Below are positions 1-9,038 of a DNA stretch of 64,000 bases, piece by piece. The notes beneath the pieces are model-generated. The model had not been told where the DNA came from. It did no database searches and saw nothing but the letters and a program-made list of their open reading frames with translations. The stretch's first letter is position 1. Each line of letters begins with the position of its first letter. The position numbers and the translations under genes were made by a program. This DNA is from Herbaspirillum sp. meg3. Its GTDB lineage: Bacteria > Pseudomonadota > Gammaproteobacteria > Burkholderiales > Burkholderiaceae_D. The DNA is taken from assembly GCF_002257565.1 (NCBI RefSeq), contig NZ_CP022736.1:2480001-2544000 (forward strand), given 5' to 3'.

Positions 1-400
1 GCTGCGCGACACAACTGGTGATCCATGGGGCGCCCGTACTCTGGAATGGTCGACTTCGTCGCCACCGCCGGATTACAACTTCGCGTTCACTCCACGCGTG
101 CATGACAACGATGCGTGGGCTGACATGAAGGCCAACGGTTACACCCGTCCGCAGGAAGGTTTTGTGCCTATCCACATGCCGAAGAACACCGGTGCAGGCT
201 TCATCATTGCAGCATTGAGCGCAGTGATCGGCTTTGGCCTGATCTGGCAAATGTGGCTGCTGGCAGGCGCGGGCTTCATCGCTCTGATGGCTGCGATCAT
301 TACACATACCTTCAATTACAAACGCGATTACTACATCTCGGCCGACGACGTCGTCCGGGTTGAAGCTAACCGCACACGCTTGCTGGATAGCCATGTCTGA
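1..400 (+). CDS. cyoB: Cytochrome bo3 ubiquinol oxidase subunit I, C-terminal fragment
   Basis: The gene enters from the left edge, with its reading frame starting at base 2. It ends at the TGA at 398-400. Only the last ~132 residues are present: the segment DPWGARTLEWSTSSPPPDYNF, typical of the CyoB C-terminus, then two hydrophobic helices (GAGFIIAALSAVIGFGLIW and the next one) and a short polar tail. CyoB is the haem/CuB subunit of a proton-pumping quinol oxidase in the inner membrane; its catalytic residues lie outside the window. It overlaps cyoC by 8 bases, as expected for a cyoABCD operon. Confidence 0.93.
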   Translation, partial: LRDTTGDPWGARTLEWSTSSPPPDYNFAFTPRVHDNDAWADMKANGYTRPQEGFVPIHMPKNTGAGFIIAALSAVIGFGLIWQMWLLAGAGFIALMAAIITHTFNYKRDYYISADDVVRVEANRTRLLDSHV

Positions 401-1028
401 GATTTCTAACTCCTCCGCCGCAACCATGGGCGCATCGCCAAGTTCGCGTTACTACGTCAAGGAACATCATCCGGAAAACGGCACTTTGCTGGGTTTCTGG
501 ATGTACCTGATGAGCGACTGCCTGATCTTCGCCTGTCTGTTTGCCACTTACGCCGTGCTGGGCCGCAACTACGCGGGCGGTCCGACCGGCGCCGAGCTGT
601 TCGATCTGCCGCTCGTGGCGATCAATACTTCGTTGCTGCTGCTGTCGTCGATCACGTACGGCTTCGCCATGCTGGAAATGCAAAAGAAGAAGGTCAAGAC
701 CACGCTGATCTGGCTGGCCGTCACAGGCTTGCTGGGCGCCGGCTTTATCTATCTGGAACTGTATGAGTTCATCCATCTGATCCATGAAGGCGCAGGCCCG
801 CAACGCAGCGGCTTCCTGACTTCGTTCTTCGCACTCGTCGCAACCCACGGTCTGCACGTCAGCTTCGGTATCGTTTGGCTGATCACCCTGATGTTCCAGA
901 TCAATAAGCATGGCCTGACACCTGAAAACGGCCGTCGCCTGATGTGCCTGTCGATGTTCTGGCACTTTTTGGACGTGGTCTGGATCGGCGTCTTTACCTT
1001 TGTTTATCTGATGGGAGTCCTGCCATGA
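393..1028 (+). CDS. cyoC: Cytochrome bo3 ubiquinol oxidase subunit III
   Basis: A 211-aa membrane protein of the haem-copper oxidase subunit III family. I use the ATG at 393 (MSEISNSSAATMG) rather than an in-frame ATG at 360, because 393 gives the usual 8-base overlap with cyoB and the usual CyoC length. Five hydrophobic segments are visible. The family pattern HHPENGTLLGFWMYLMSDC lies near residue 25, and FWHFLDVVWIGVFTFVYL closes the protein. Subunit III is non-catalytic and stabilises subunit I. Its stop overlaps the cyoD start as ATGA. Confidence 0.95.
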   Translation: MSEISNSSAATMGASPSSRYYVKEHHPENGTLLGFWMYLMSDCLIFACLFATYAVLGRNYAGGPTGAELFDLPLVAINTSLLLLSSITYGFAMLEMQKKKVKTTLIWLAVTGLLGAGFIYLELYEFIHLIHEGAGPQRSGFLTSFFALVATHGLHVSFGIVWLITLMFQINKHGLTPENGRRLMCLSMFWHFLDVVWIGVFTFVYLMGVLP

Positions 1029-1495
1029 GCGCGCCACAACATCAAGCCCACCCATCGCACGCCGAGAAATACGGTCATGAGGACGGCTTTGACGTCCACC
1101 ATCATGACCATACCGCCGACCATGGCAGCCTGAAGAGCTACACCATCGGCTTCGTGCTGGCGGTGATCCTGACAGCGATTCCGTTTTGGCTGGTCATGGG
1201 CAACGTGATCGAGAAGTCGAGCACTGCAGGTTTTGTCTTGCTGGGCCTGGCTGTCGTACAGATCGTCGTGCACATGATTTACTTCCTGCACATGAACTCC
1301 AAGTCCGAAGGCGGCTGGACCATTCTGGCGCTGATCTTCACGATCATGGTCGTGGTCATCATGCTGGCTGGTTCGCTGTGGGTCATGTATCACCTGAATC
1401 ACAACATGATGCCAGGCATGAGCCAGGATCTGATCCAGGAAGCCGTGCCGGGTTCGATGCAAAACATGCAGCACAACATGCCTGGCATGAAGTGA
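1025..1495 (+). CDS. cyoD: Cytochrome bo3 ubiquinol oxidase subunit IV
   Basis: A 156-aa protein whose ATG at 1025 overlaps the cyoC stop (ATGA). The cytoplasmic N-terminus is histidine rich (residues ~4-36), followed by three transmembrane helices with the CyoD pattern LKSYTIGFVLAVILTAIPF and MIYFLHM. The C-terminal tail is unusual: about 30 residues rich in Met, His and Asn (for example HNMMPGMS and MQNMQHNMPGMK), longer than in enterobacterial CyoD. The Met/His repeats could bind copper or be disordered; this is inference. Subunit IV helps assemble subunit I. Confidence 0.93.
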   Translation: MSAPQHQAHPSHAEKYGHEDGFDVHHHDHTADHGSLKSYTIGFVLAVILTAIPFWLVMGNVIEKSSTAGFVLLGLAVVQIVVHMIYFLHMNSKSEGGWTILALIFTIMVVVIMLAGSLWVMYHLNHNMMPGMSQDLIQEAVPGSMQNMQHNMPGMK

Positions 1496-1542
1496 TCTGT
1501 AGCTGATTTGCATCTTCCCCAGCATCTTCTAAGTATCGTTCA

Positions 1543-2403
1543 GTGACAGATAGTCAGTCTCCAGGGCGCGCCGCAGCTTCTGCAACAAGGGAAGCCACAG
1601 CGCGCCCTCGGTCTTCCGGGCTTCGCCGCTTTTTACCTCGCATCCTGGCGTTGTCCATGCTCGTGGTTTTTCTCGGGTTCCTCGCACTCGGCACCTGGCA
1701 GGTCAAGCGCCTGTTCTGGAAGCTCGATCTGATCGAGCGCGTGGATCGCCGTGTTCATGCCGCGCCCGTTGCTGCACCGGGGCCGGCTATCTGGCCTTCG
1801 ATTACCGCTGACTCCCACGAATATCTCCACGTTCACACTGCCGGCACGTATTTGTATTCGCAAACTGCGCGCGTACAGGCCGTCACTATCTACGGCAGCG
1901 GCTATTGGCTGCTGACGCCGTTACGTGCCGCCGACGGGACGATTATCCTCATCAATCGCGGCTACATCGCCACGGGAGCGCATGATGTGAAAGAGGGCGC
2001 AAGCGACGGTCCCGCCGAGGTGAGCGGCCTGTTGCGTATCAGCGAACGCGGTGGTGGTTTCTTGCGCCATAACGACCCTGCAGCCGACCGCTGGTTTTCA
2101 CGCGACGTGCAAGCCATCGCTGATGTACGCAAGCTCAGTAATGTTGCGCCTTATTTTGTTGATGTCGATGCCGCATCCAATGGTTCCGCGCAGCAAGACG
2201 GGCGCGCAACGGCGAGAGCGGCCGGCGAACCTATCGGCGGTTTGACGGTAATTGCTTTCCCCAACAACCACTTGGTTTATGCTCTCACCTGGTACGGACT
2301 GGCGTTGATGACGGCCGGTGCCGGCTTCTGGGTCATGCGCGACGAAAAACGCCGCCGCGCGGCCCGATCCGACCAGGAAAGCAATAATGGCAAGCAAGGC
2401 TGA
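1543..2403 (+). CDS. SURF1-family oxidase assembly protein
   Basis: A 286-aa protein starting at GTG 1543, 47 bases after cyoD. It has the SURF1 layout: one N-terminal transmembrane helix (FLPRILALSMLVVFLGFLALGTWQ, residues ~30-53), a periplasmic domain with LINRGYI near residue 126, and a C-terminal helix preceded by NNHLVYALTWYGLALM. SURF1 proteins aid haem insertion into subunit I. A quinol-oxidase-linked version (Surf1q) is known from Paracoccus, so service to the bo3 oxidase is likely from position. The gene runs into the next kinase gene with a 17-base overlap. Confidence 0.85.
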   Translation: MTDSQSPGRAAASATREATARPRSSGLRRFLPRILALSMLVVFLGFLALGTWQVKRLFWKLDLIERVDRRVHAAPVAAPGPAIWPSITADSHEYLHVHTAGTYLYSQTARVQAVTIYGSGYWLLTPLRAADGTIILINRGYIATGAHDVKEGASDGPAEVSGLLRISERGGGFLRHNDPAADRWFSRDVQAIADVRKLSNVAPYFVDVDAASNGSAQQDGRATARAAGEPIGGLTVIAFPNNHLVYALTWYGLALMTAGAGFWVMRDEKRRRAARSDQESNNGKQG

Positions 2404-3859
2404 CAATACACATTACCTCACCGATAACAACATTCCGCCGCCTCAGCATGCTGAAGTGATGGACGGCTTGTTTCCACTCGGCCTGGATAAATCCTCCCGC
2501 ACGCCTGACCGCGCCGCCGGTCACAAGAACATGCTGCAACTGATCCAGTTGCGCTGGATCGCCGTGTTCGGCCAGATCACCACCATCATCGTGGTGATCT
2601 TCGGCTTTGACATCCATTTGCCGCTGCCGCATATGCTGGAAGTGCTGGCCTGTCTGATTGCCTTCAATATCGGCAGCCACCTGCGCTGGCATGAGCGTCC
2701 CTTCGTCACCAATCGCGAACTCTTTCTCGCCTTGCTGGTAGACGTGGCCACGCTGACGGCGCAGCTCTATCTCAGCGGTGGCGCCACCAATCCTTTTGCC
2801 TTCCTGTATTTGCTGCAAATCATCATCAGCGCGGTGCTGCTGGCCGCTTGGTCAACCTGGACCATCGTGGTTATCACCAGCCTGTGTTTTGCCGGGCTGT
2901 CGCAGTTTTCGATACCCTTGTCGCTGCCTCCGGACCATGGCAACGGTGTCTTCAGCCTGTATGTCGAGGGCATGTTGATCTGCTTTATCCTGATTGCAGC
3001 CTTGCTGGCCATCTTCATTACGCGCATCAGCAGCATCCGCCGTGCCGGCGATGCGCAGTTGGCTGCATTGCGCCAACGAGCGGCAGAAGAGGATCACATC
3101 GTACGCATGGGCCTGCTGGCATCGGGCGCTGCGCATGAGCTCGGCACGCCGCTGGCAACCTTGTCGGTAATTCTCGGTGACTGGCGGCGCATGCCTGAAT
3201 TCAGCAGCAACCCGGAACTGCTGGAAGAAATCAGCGAAATGCAAATTCAGCTTCAGCGTTGCAAGACCATCGTCAGCGGCGTGCTGTTGTCGGCAGGAGA
3301 AGCCCGTGGAGAGTCGTCGGTCAAGACGACGCTCAATACCTTCCTGAGTGATATTGCAGAGGAATTCCGCACCACACGCCCGATTGTCGCCTTCGATTTT
3401 GAAAATCATATTGAACAAGACATGCCGGTTGCCTTCGATTCGGCGCTCAAGCAGATGATTTGCAATGTACTCGACAACGCACTTGAAGCCTCGCCCCGCT
3501 GGTTGCGCCTGACAGCCACGCGCGAGGAGGGGATATTGAACCTGACCGTCGACGATACCGGCCCCGGCTTTGTACCTGGCATGCTGGATCAGTTGGGCAA
3601 GCCGTATCAATCCACCAAGGGCAAGACAGGCGGCGGCCTGGGATTGTTTTTTGTCGTCAATGTCGCTCGCAAACTTGGCGGTGCCGTCACTGCCCACAAT
3701 CGTGAAGAAGACGGTATCATCGCGGGCGCTACGGTCAGTCTGACCCTGCCATTGTCAGCAATCAGCCTGGAAGCTGATGTGCCGGCGGTGGAAGAGGGCG
3801 CTGATGCACAAGAGAATCCATCAGAATCCACGAAAGAGAACTCGCAACATGTCCACTGA
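2387..3859 (+). CDS. regB: RegB/PrrB-type redox sensor histidine kinase
   Basis: A 490-aa membrane sensor kinase. I chose ATG 2387; the open frame extends further upstream inside the SURF1 gene. About six transmembrane helices cover residues ~52-212. The RegB heptapeptide GGATNPF (residues 131-137), implicated in quinone sensing, is intact. The H-box GAAHELGTPLATL places the phospho-histidine at H250. A cysteine at 292 (QLQRCKTIV) matches the redox-active Cys of Rhodobacter RegB. A HATPase domain with DNALEAS, DDTGPG and GGGLGLF follows. It sits directly after the oxidase genes and overlaps its response regulator by 11 bases. Confidence 0.92.
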   Translation: MASKADNTHYLTDNNIPPPQHAEVMDGLFPLGLDKSSRTPDRAAGHKNMLQLIQLRWIAVFGQITTIIVVIFGFDIHLPLPHMLEVLACLIAFNIGSHLRWHERPFVTNRELFLALLVDVATLTAQLYLSGGATNPFAFLYLLQIIISAVLLAAWSTWTIVVITSLCFAGLSQFSIPLSLPPDHGNGVFSLYVEGMLICFILIAALLAIFITRISSIRRAGDAQLAALRQRAAEEDHIVRMGLLASGAAHELGTPLATLSVILGDWRRMPEFSSNPELLEEISEMQIQLQRCKTIVSGVLLSAGEARGESSVKTTLNTFLSDIAEEFRTTRPIVAFDFENHIEQDMPVAFDSALKQMICNVLDNALEASPRWLRLTATREEGILNLTVDDTGPGFVPGMLDQLGKPYQSTKGKTGGGLGLFFVVNVARKLGGAVTAHNREEDGIIAGATVSLTLPLSAISLEADVPAVEEGADAQENPSESTKENSQHVH

Positions 3860-4385
3860 GCGTCTGCTGCTGATCATCGAAGACGACGCGGCATTTGCAC
3901 GCACGCTGGGACGTTCGTTCGAGCGGCGCGGTTATCGCGTGCTGCTGGCAGCCCGCCAGGAAGAAGCCGAAGCACTGCTCAAGCAACATAATCCCGGCTA
4001 CGCCGTGGTTGACCTCAAACTCAACGGCAATACCTCCGGTCTGGCCTGTGTGCAGATGTTGCATCAGCATGACGAAGCCATGCTGATTGTGGTGCTGACC
4101 GGTTTTGCCAGCATCGGCACCGCAGTCGAAGCCATCAAGCTGGGCGCCTGCCAATACCTTGCCAAGCCATCCAATACCGACGATATCGAAGCCGCTTTCG
4201 GCCATGTCGCCGGCAATACCGAGGTTGAGCTGACTAACCGTTCGACGTCAATCAAAACATTGGAGTGGGAGCGCATACACGAGGTGCTGGTGGAGACCGA
4301 TTTCAATATTTCGGAGACCGCACGCCGGTTGGGCATGCATCGGCGTACCCTGGCGCGCAAGCTGGAGAAGCAGCGCGTGAAGTAA
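3849..4385 (+). CDS. regA: RegA/PrrA/ActR-type response regulator
   Basis: A 178-aa regulator. The ATG at 3849 overlaps the end of regB. The receiver domain (residues ~5-120) has the acidic pair EDD near residue 11 and the phospho-acceptor D55 in YAVVDLKL. The C-terminal Fis-like helix-turn-helix (residues ~145-178) reads ISETARRLGMHRRTLARKL, the signature of the RegA family. RegA proteins regulate respiratory oxidases and energy genes with redox state, so the adjacent cyo operon is the obvious candidate target. No regulator binding site was located. Confidence 0.93.
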   Translation: MSTERLLLIIEDDAAFARTLGRSFERRGYRVLLAARQEEAEALLKQHNPGYAVVDLKLNGNTSGLACVQMLHQHDEAMLIVVLTGFASIGTAVEAIKLGACQYLAKPSNTDDIEAAFGHVAGNTEVELTNRSTSIKTLEWERIHEVLVETDFNISETARRLGMHRRTLARKLEKQRVK

Positions 4386-4465
4386 CTGGCGGGATGCGCT
4401 TCGCGACGCCATGACTTTGTCATGTGACCCCTGCCACGACTCTAAAAAATAGGCAAACCGTTCGC

Positions 4466-6574
4466 TCAGCGGCGTTCCGAACCGGCGGAGTGCAATTGTT
4501 CTGGCGCAGGATGAGTATGCATGGCGCGTTTGACGCTCCCGGCCAGCTCGGAAATCTGGAAAGGTTTGCGCAACACAGCATCCAGGCTAATCACTCTTTC
4601 CACTGCCTGCATGTCCGCATAACCGGTGGCCATGAGAATAGGCAGATCAGGATGGCGTGCACGTGCAGCCGCAATGACTTCCGCGCCATTCATACCCGGC
4701 ATCAAAAAATCCACAATCAGCAGATCGAAGCGCCCCGCCTGCAGTTTCTCCAGGCCGAACCAGCCGTTTTCCGCCTGTTCCACCGTATAGCCAAGAATCT
4801 CCAGACATTCAACAATGAATTGCCGGACCTCGTCGTCGTCCTCAACCACCAGAATATTGCCGCTTTCCTTGGAGACCAGTTCGTGATCGAGCGACTCCTG
4901 ATAATGCTCGTAAGCGGGTAAGGTGCCTGCCACAGGCAACCAGATCTCGACCGTCGTGCCTTTGCCGACCACACTTTCGATACGCGCCTGGCCACCGGAC
5001 TGATCGGCGATACCGTAGACCTGGCTCAAGCCCAGACCCGTGCCTTTGCCCACCGCCTTGGTGGTAAAGAAAGGGTCGAATACCTTGCTCAGGATGTCTT
5101 GCGTGATGCCCGCCCCCGAGTCCTTGACGGCAATGACGACGTACGTGCCTGCCTTGAGCACGCCGTCCCGCGTTATACGCTGGTGCACCTCGATAGCCAG
5201 GTTTCCGCCATCCGGCATGGCGTCGCGGGCATTGATGGCAAGGTTCAGGATTGCCATTTCGATCTGGTTCGCATCGGCGATGGCGCGCGGCAATGCGGCG
5301 GGGATGTTGACAGTAATATTGATGCCCGTACCCACCGAGACGGCAATCAGATCCTTCATGCCGTCGATGACCGCTTCAATATCCACCGGCTTGAGATCCA
5401 GTGTCTGGTTGCGTGAAAAAGCCAGCAACTGCCCGGTCAGCTTGGCGCCGCGTTTGGTGGCATTGCGTGCAGACCCAGCCATGCGCTTGATGCGTTCGTC
5501 GGCAGACAGGCGTTCGATCAGATCAACGTTGCCGATGATGACGTTGAGCAGATTGTTGAAATCATGCGCAATGCCACCGGTGAGGCGGCCGATGGCTTCC
5601 ATCTTTTGCGCCTGCACCAATGCTATCTGCGTACGTTCGCGCTCGGCCATCTCCCGCATCAGGCGATCGTTTGCCTGTGCCAGCTCGGACGTACGTTCTT
5701 CGATACGCGCTTCCAGCGTTTCGTTGAACTGCTGCAGAGCGCTCTGGCTTTCCAGCAAGCGATTTTCCGCCTCGCGGCGCTCGCTGATATCCAGCGAGAC
5801 ACCCGCCATGCGCACCGGCACGCCGATCCGGTTGTGCATGGTCTGGCCGCGAATCTGCACCCAATGCACCGATTGATCCGGCCAGACCACTTTGTACTCA
5901 ATGGCGAAGTCTTCCTTGGACATCATGGCGGCTTCGATCACATCGAGGTGGCGCTGGCGATCCTCCGCATGGATCGCTTGCAGCAGATCGTCGTAAGTGA
6001 ATTCACTCTCGGGAGCAATGCCAAAATGCATCTTGCAGGTTTCTGAGACGATCAGCACCGACGAGTCCAATTCCAGACTCCAGGAGCCAAGTCTGCCGGC
6101 ATGCAACGCCAGGCTCAGATGTTCTTCTGAGCGCGCCCGCTCGTGCAAATGGCTACGGCTCAGATATTGGCGGCGGCGCGCACGCAAGGCAGAGACGCTG
6201 GCGCGAACCAGCGTTTCGACATTGACGGGGCGTTCAAGAAGGATCATGTTGATGCGCCCCTCCAGCACTTGGAGAGACGAATGGCGTTCCGGCCCGCGCT
6301 GACGTGCGCTGAGTATCACAAAGGGGAAGTCGGACCAGGATTCCTGTGTCTCGACCCAAAGGTTGAGTGGGCTGAAATCGACACCAATCAGCGCTTCCTC
6401 GGTAATCAATGCCGCCGCCGCCCCGCCTGACAGTTCATGCAGCAATGTCGCATAGTCATGGCAGACGGTGCATTTCATGTGTTCGCCCGACAACGTCTGC
6501 GCAATCACCTCTGCATCGCGGCCATGCGGAGCGAGGATCAGAATGCGTTCTTCAAGCGAAGAATCAACCGGCAT
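4466..6574 (-). CDS. Hybrid sensor histidine kinase (pseudo-receiver, PAS, kinase, receiver)
   Basis: A soluble 702-aa protein. Residues ~10-135 resemble a receiver fold but lack the phosphorylatable Asp (ALITEEAL where D is expected). A PAS domain with a PAC motif covers ~155-270, then a coiled coil (~275-320). The HisKA H-box GGIAHDFNNLLN carries H337, followed by a HATPase domain with NLAINARDAMP and GKGTGLGLSQVYGI. A C-terminal receiver carries D622 (LLIVDFLMPGMNG). The start overlaps the 3' end of the upstream KaiC-like gene by 11 bases, so the two are translationally coupled and probably act in one pathway. The ligand is unknown. Confidence 0.9.
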   Translation of the reverse strand: MPVDSSLEERILILAPHGRDAEVIAQTLSGEHMKCTVCHDYATLLHELSGGAAAALITEEALIGVDFSPLNLWVETQESWSDFPFVILSARQRGPERHSSLQVLEGRINMILLERPVNVETLVRASVSALRARRRQYLSRSHLHERARSEEHLSLALHAGRLGSWSLELDSSVLIVSETCKMHFGIAPESEFTYDDLLQAIHAEDRQRHLDVIEAAMMSKEDFAIEYKVVWPDQSVHWVQIRGQTMHNRIGVPVRMAGVSLDISERREAENRLLESQSALQQFNETLEARIEERTSELAQANDRLMREMAERERTQIALVQAQKMEAIGRLTGGIAHDFNNLLNVIIGNVDLIERLSADERIKRMAGSARNATKRGAKLTGQLLAFSRNQTLDLKPVDIEAVIDGMKDLIAVSVGTGINITVNIPAALPRAIADANQIEMAILNLAINARDAMPDGGNLAIEVHQRITRDGVLKAGTYVVIAVKDSGAGITQDILSKVFDPFFTTKAVGKGTGLGLSQVYGIADQSGGQARIESVVGKGTTVEIWLPVAGTLPAYEHYQESLDHELVSKESGNILVVEDDDEVRQFIVECLEILGYTVEQAENGWFGLEKLQAGRFDLLIVDFLMPGMNGAEVIAAARARHPDLPILMATGYADMQAVERVISLDAVLRKPFQISELAGSVKRAMHTHPAPEQLHSAGSERR

Positions 6575-8135
6575 TGTTCAGCATAGGCGTTTTGCCCCGA
6601 TAGGATGGCAAGCCGCTCATGATGCCCTCAAAGTCCAGCAGCGGTTTCCCGATCTGCAGACCATGATGGGCGCTGAGACGGAACTCGTGAATCGTTCTTG
6701 CATGGTGATTGGTGCGGCTCTTGATCACCGAGACGGCGGTTGATATATCGCCATGCGCCTCGAAGAAGCGGTACATCAGGATGGCATCGCTCAGATAACT
6801 CAGATCAACGTCCGAACGAATCTCCCCGACCAAGCCGTGTTGACCCAATACCAGCAATGCCGTCACCCCTTGCAGGTTCAGGTAAGTCAGTACCTCATGC
6901 ATCTGCAGCAACAGGAATTGTTCTCCGGGCATGGCTTGCAGATAGGCATTCAAGCTATCGATGGCGATAAAGTTGCGATCCTCCTGTTCGACGGCCTGAC
7001 GGATTTTGCTGGCAAATTCTCCCGGCGACATTTCCGCCGGATTGATCTGATACAGCGTCAGGCTGCCGTCGGCGATATAGGACGAGATGTCCATCCCCAG
7101 CGCGCGCGAACGGATCAGTAAGGTGCCGATGCCTTCGTCGAACAGATAGTAAGCCGCACGTTCACCGCGCTGCAGAGCGCTCAATATGCAGCGAATCGTG
7201 GTGGTTGTCTTGCCGACGCCGGAGGGGCCGCTCAGCAAGGTATTGGTGCCGCGCACGAGACCGCCGCCGAGCAGGGCGTCAAGTTCGGGAACACCCGTAC
7301 TGACAACTGCATCGTCAAATTCGATGGCATGTTCTGATGCCACCAATCTTGGAAACACACGCATACCGCCGGTTTCGAGCAAGAAATCGTGATAGCCGCC
7401 GCTGAATTTGATACCGCGCATTTTCACCACGCGCAGGCGACGCCGCTCGGAGCCGAACTCCTGGGCGATCTGCTCAAGACTGATCACGCCGTGGGCAATG
7501 CTATGCAGTTGCAGATCCCCGGGATCGCTCGTGCGATCGTCAAGCATCAACACGGTACAGTTACGCGTCGCAAAAAAATGTTTGAGCGCCAGAATCTGGC
7601 GCCGGTAGCGCAACGGGTTCTGCGCCAGAAGACGCATCTCCGACAAGCTATCGAAGATAACGCGCGACGGTCGCAGCTCATCCACTCGTTCCATGACGCT
7701 CCTGACAGTTTCGCCAAGTTCGATTTCAGACGGGTGCAGGATGGATTGCTGATAATCGGGGTTGAGGTCTTCTTCATTGATCAGATCGAAGAGAGACAGC
7801 CCTTCCAGCGACCAGCCGTGCGAGGCGGCGACGGCTTTCAGCTCGGACGCGGTTTCGGACAGGGTAATGTAGAGACCGGTCTCGCCCTTTGCCGCGCCCG
7901 AGAGGAGAAATTGCAGGCCGAAAGTGGTTTTGCCGGTGCCGGGAGTGCCTTCGACCAGATAAAGACGATGCGCAGTCAAGCCGCCGGCGAGCACGGTATC
8001 GAGGCCTGCAATACCAGTTGCAGCGCGGTCGGAGTACGCTGGAAGGCGACCTGAAGTGAGGTTATTTTTGTGTAGATCCATCACATGAATGTCGTTTGAG
8101 TTGACAAAATAAAACGTCTTTTTATGATGGCTCAC
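6564..8135 (-). CDS. KaiC-like double-domain RecA-type ATPase
   Basis: A 523-aa protein with two KaiC/RadA-type ATPase halves. Walker A is GTPGTGKTT in the first half (~residue 65) and GPSGVGKTT in the second (~305). The C-terminus aligns with cyanobacterial KaiC by eye (LSYLSDAILMY, later FEGIMSGLP). The position of phospho-Ser431 is Ser but that of Thr432 is Tyr. No kaiA or kaiB is present. The start is uncertain: GTG 8135 gives the longest form, ATG 8081 gives 505 aa, and neither has a strong ribosome binding site. It is the first gene of a pair with the hybrid kinase. Confidence 0.88.
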   Translation of the reverse strand: MSHHKKTFYFVNSNDIHVMDLHKNNLTSGRLPAYSDRAATGIAGLDTVLAGGLTAHRLYLVEGTPGTGKTTFGLQFLLSGAAKGETGLYITLSETASELKAVAASHGWSLEGLSLFDLINEEDLNPDYQQSILHPSEIELGETVRSVMERVDELRPSRVIFDSLSEMRLLAQNPLRYRRQILALKHFFATRNCTVLMLDDRTSDPGDLQLHSIAHGVISLEQIAQEFGSERRRLRVVKMRGIKFSGGYHDFLLETGGMRVFPRLVASEHAIEFDDAVVSTGVPELDALLGGGLVRGTNTLLSGPSGVGKTTTTIRCILSALQRGERAAYYLFDEGIGTLLIRSRALGMDISSYIADGSLTLYQINPAEMSPGEFASKIRQAVEQEDRNFIAIDSLNAYLQAMPGEQFLLLQMHEVLTYLNLQGVTALLVLGQHGLVGEIRSDVDLSYLSDAILMYRFFEAHGDISTAVSVIKSRTNHHARTIHEFRLSAHHGLQIGKPLLDFEGIMSGLPSYRGKTPMLNNAG

Positions 8136-8159
8136 TTTAGCAGCAGGGCCTTTTCACCC

Positions 8160-8191
8160 CTGTCAGATGACCCCTGAAACCTTTGTAAGAC
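8160..8191 (-). promoter_or_regulatory. Weak match to the N15 two-block promoter motif, upstream of the KaiC-like gene
   Basis: On the minus strand GTCTTACA is followed after exactly 15 bases by ATCTGACAG. The first block matches the motif seen upstream of the stress genes in this window; the second deviates (CTGAC instead of CCGAT). If it is a promoter, the ATG at 8081 would have a leader of about 70 bases, like the other members. I treat it only as a possible member. Confidence 0.25.
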
Positions 8192-8376
8192 AATTTGAAG
8201 TCACGCCGCAAAACCACGCCAGGAAAGACTTTGTTGATTTTGCCGAGGAAACGTTTTTTTGTTGACGGCATATGAATTTGCAGCGGGGATGCTTTACTAT
8301 CGAGGCTGTAAACTGCGCGGGGACAGTCGCCGCACGAGGGGGATGAACACCTTAGGAACAACGGCCCCGTACGACA

Positions 8377-8880
8377 ATGCCGCAAGACGGTACGGCACAA
8401 AAGTGCGCTTCAAAAAATAATGCTGAACAGACAACACTGGCAAACATGATGACAAGTTTATCGACTCCCTTATCCGCGCCGTCCGCGACCGACGACAACC
8501 CCGGTCTGCACATTCTGGTGGTGGAAGACAACCTCGACTCGCAACAACTGGTCTGTGAGCTGCTCGGCGCGCTGGGGCATCATGCTCACGGCGTCGGCAG
8601 CGGCGAGCAAGCCTTGGTCGTGCTGGAACAGGAATCCTTCGACGTCTTGTTTACCGACGTCAGCTTGCCGGGCATGTCCGGCATCGAGCTGGCGCAACAG
8701 ATGAACGTCAAAGCGCCCGGCCTGAAAATCATTTTCGCCTCCGGGTACGGCGCGCAGATCAGCAAGAATGTCGGCGCTGCCTCGTTCTCACTGCCCAAGC
8801 CCTACGACATCGACCAGTTGCAAAGCATCCTCGACGGCATCAGCCGCGAACTGCAAAGTACAGGTGATCTGGCGCATTGA
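8377..8880 (+). CDS. Stand-alone receiver-domain response regulator
   Basis: A 167-aa protein consisting of one CheY-like receiver with a ~45-residue low-complexity N-terminus. Acidic residues VVEDN start the fold and the phospho-acceptor lies in LFTDVSLPGMSG. The conserved Lys is in SLPKPYD. There is no output domain. It is divergent from the kaiC-like/hybrid kinase pair and upstream of another kinase, so it may relay phosphate between them. ATG 8377, 8446 and 8449 are all possible starts; the domain begins after all three. Confidence 0.85.
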   Translation: MPQDGTAQKCASKNNAEQTTLANMMTSLSTPLSAPSATDDNPGLHILVVEDNLDSQQLVCELLGALGHHAHGVGSGEQALVVLEQESFDVLFTDVSLPGMSGIELAQQMNVKAPGLKIIFASGYGAQISKNVGAASFSLPKPYDIDQLQSILDGISRELQSTGDLAH

Positions 8881-9038
8881 TCGGGGTGCTGTTTTGATTT
8901 CTTGATAATTGAGTCATCAGTACATCGTAAGTAATCACCACATCACATTCAACACATCGTCACCAATATCACCGCGCTGATACTTGACAGCATCAGCGGC
9001 ATAACGGGTCACAGGTCACAGGAGGCGCTATCAATACC

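Noticed and set aside
366..1055. Long minus-strand open frame opposite cyoC
   Set aside because: Antisense shadow of a high-GC gene; the plus strand encodes a clear oxidase subunit.
5040..5876. 278-codon plus-strand open frame inside the hybrid kinase gene
   Set aside because: Low-complexity, Arg/Ser-rich translation without domains; opposite a well-supported kinase.
6564..8135. A circadian kai locus
   Set aside because: Only a KaiC-like ATPase is present, without kaiA or kaiB, and one phospho-site is replaced by Tyr.
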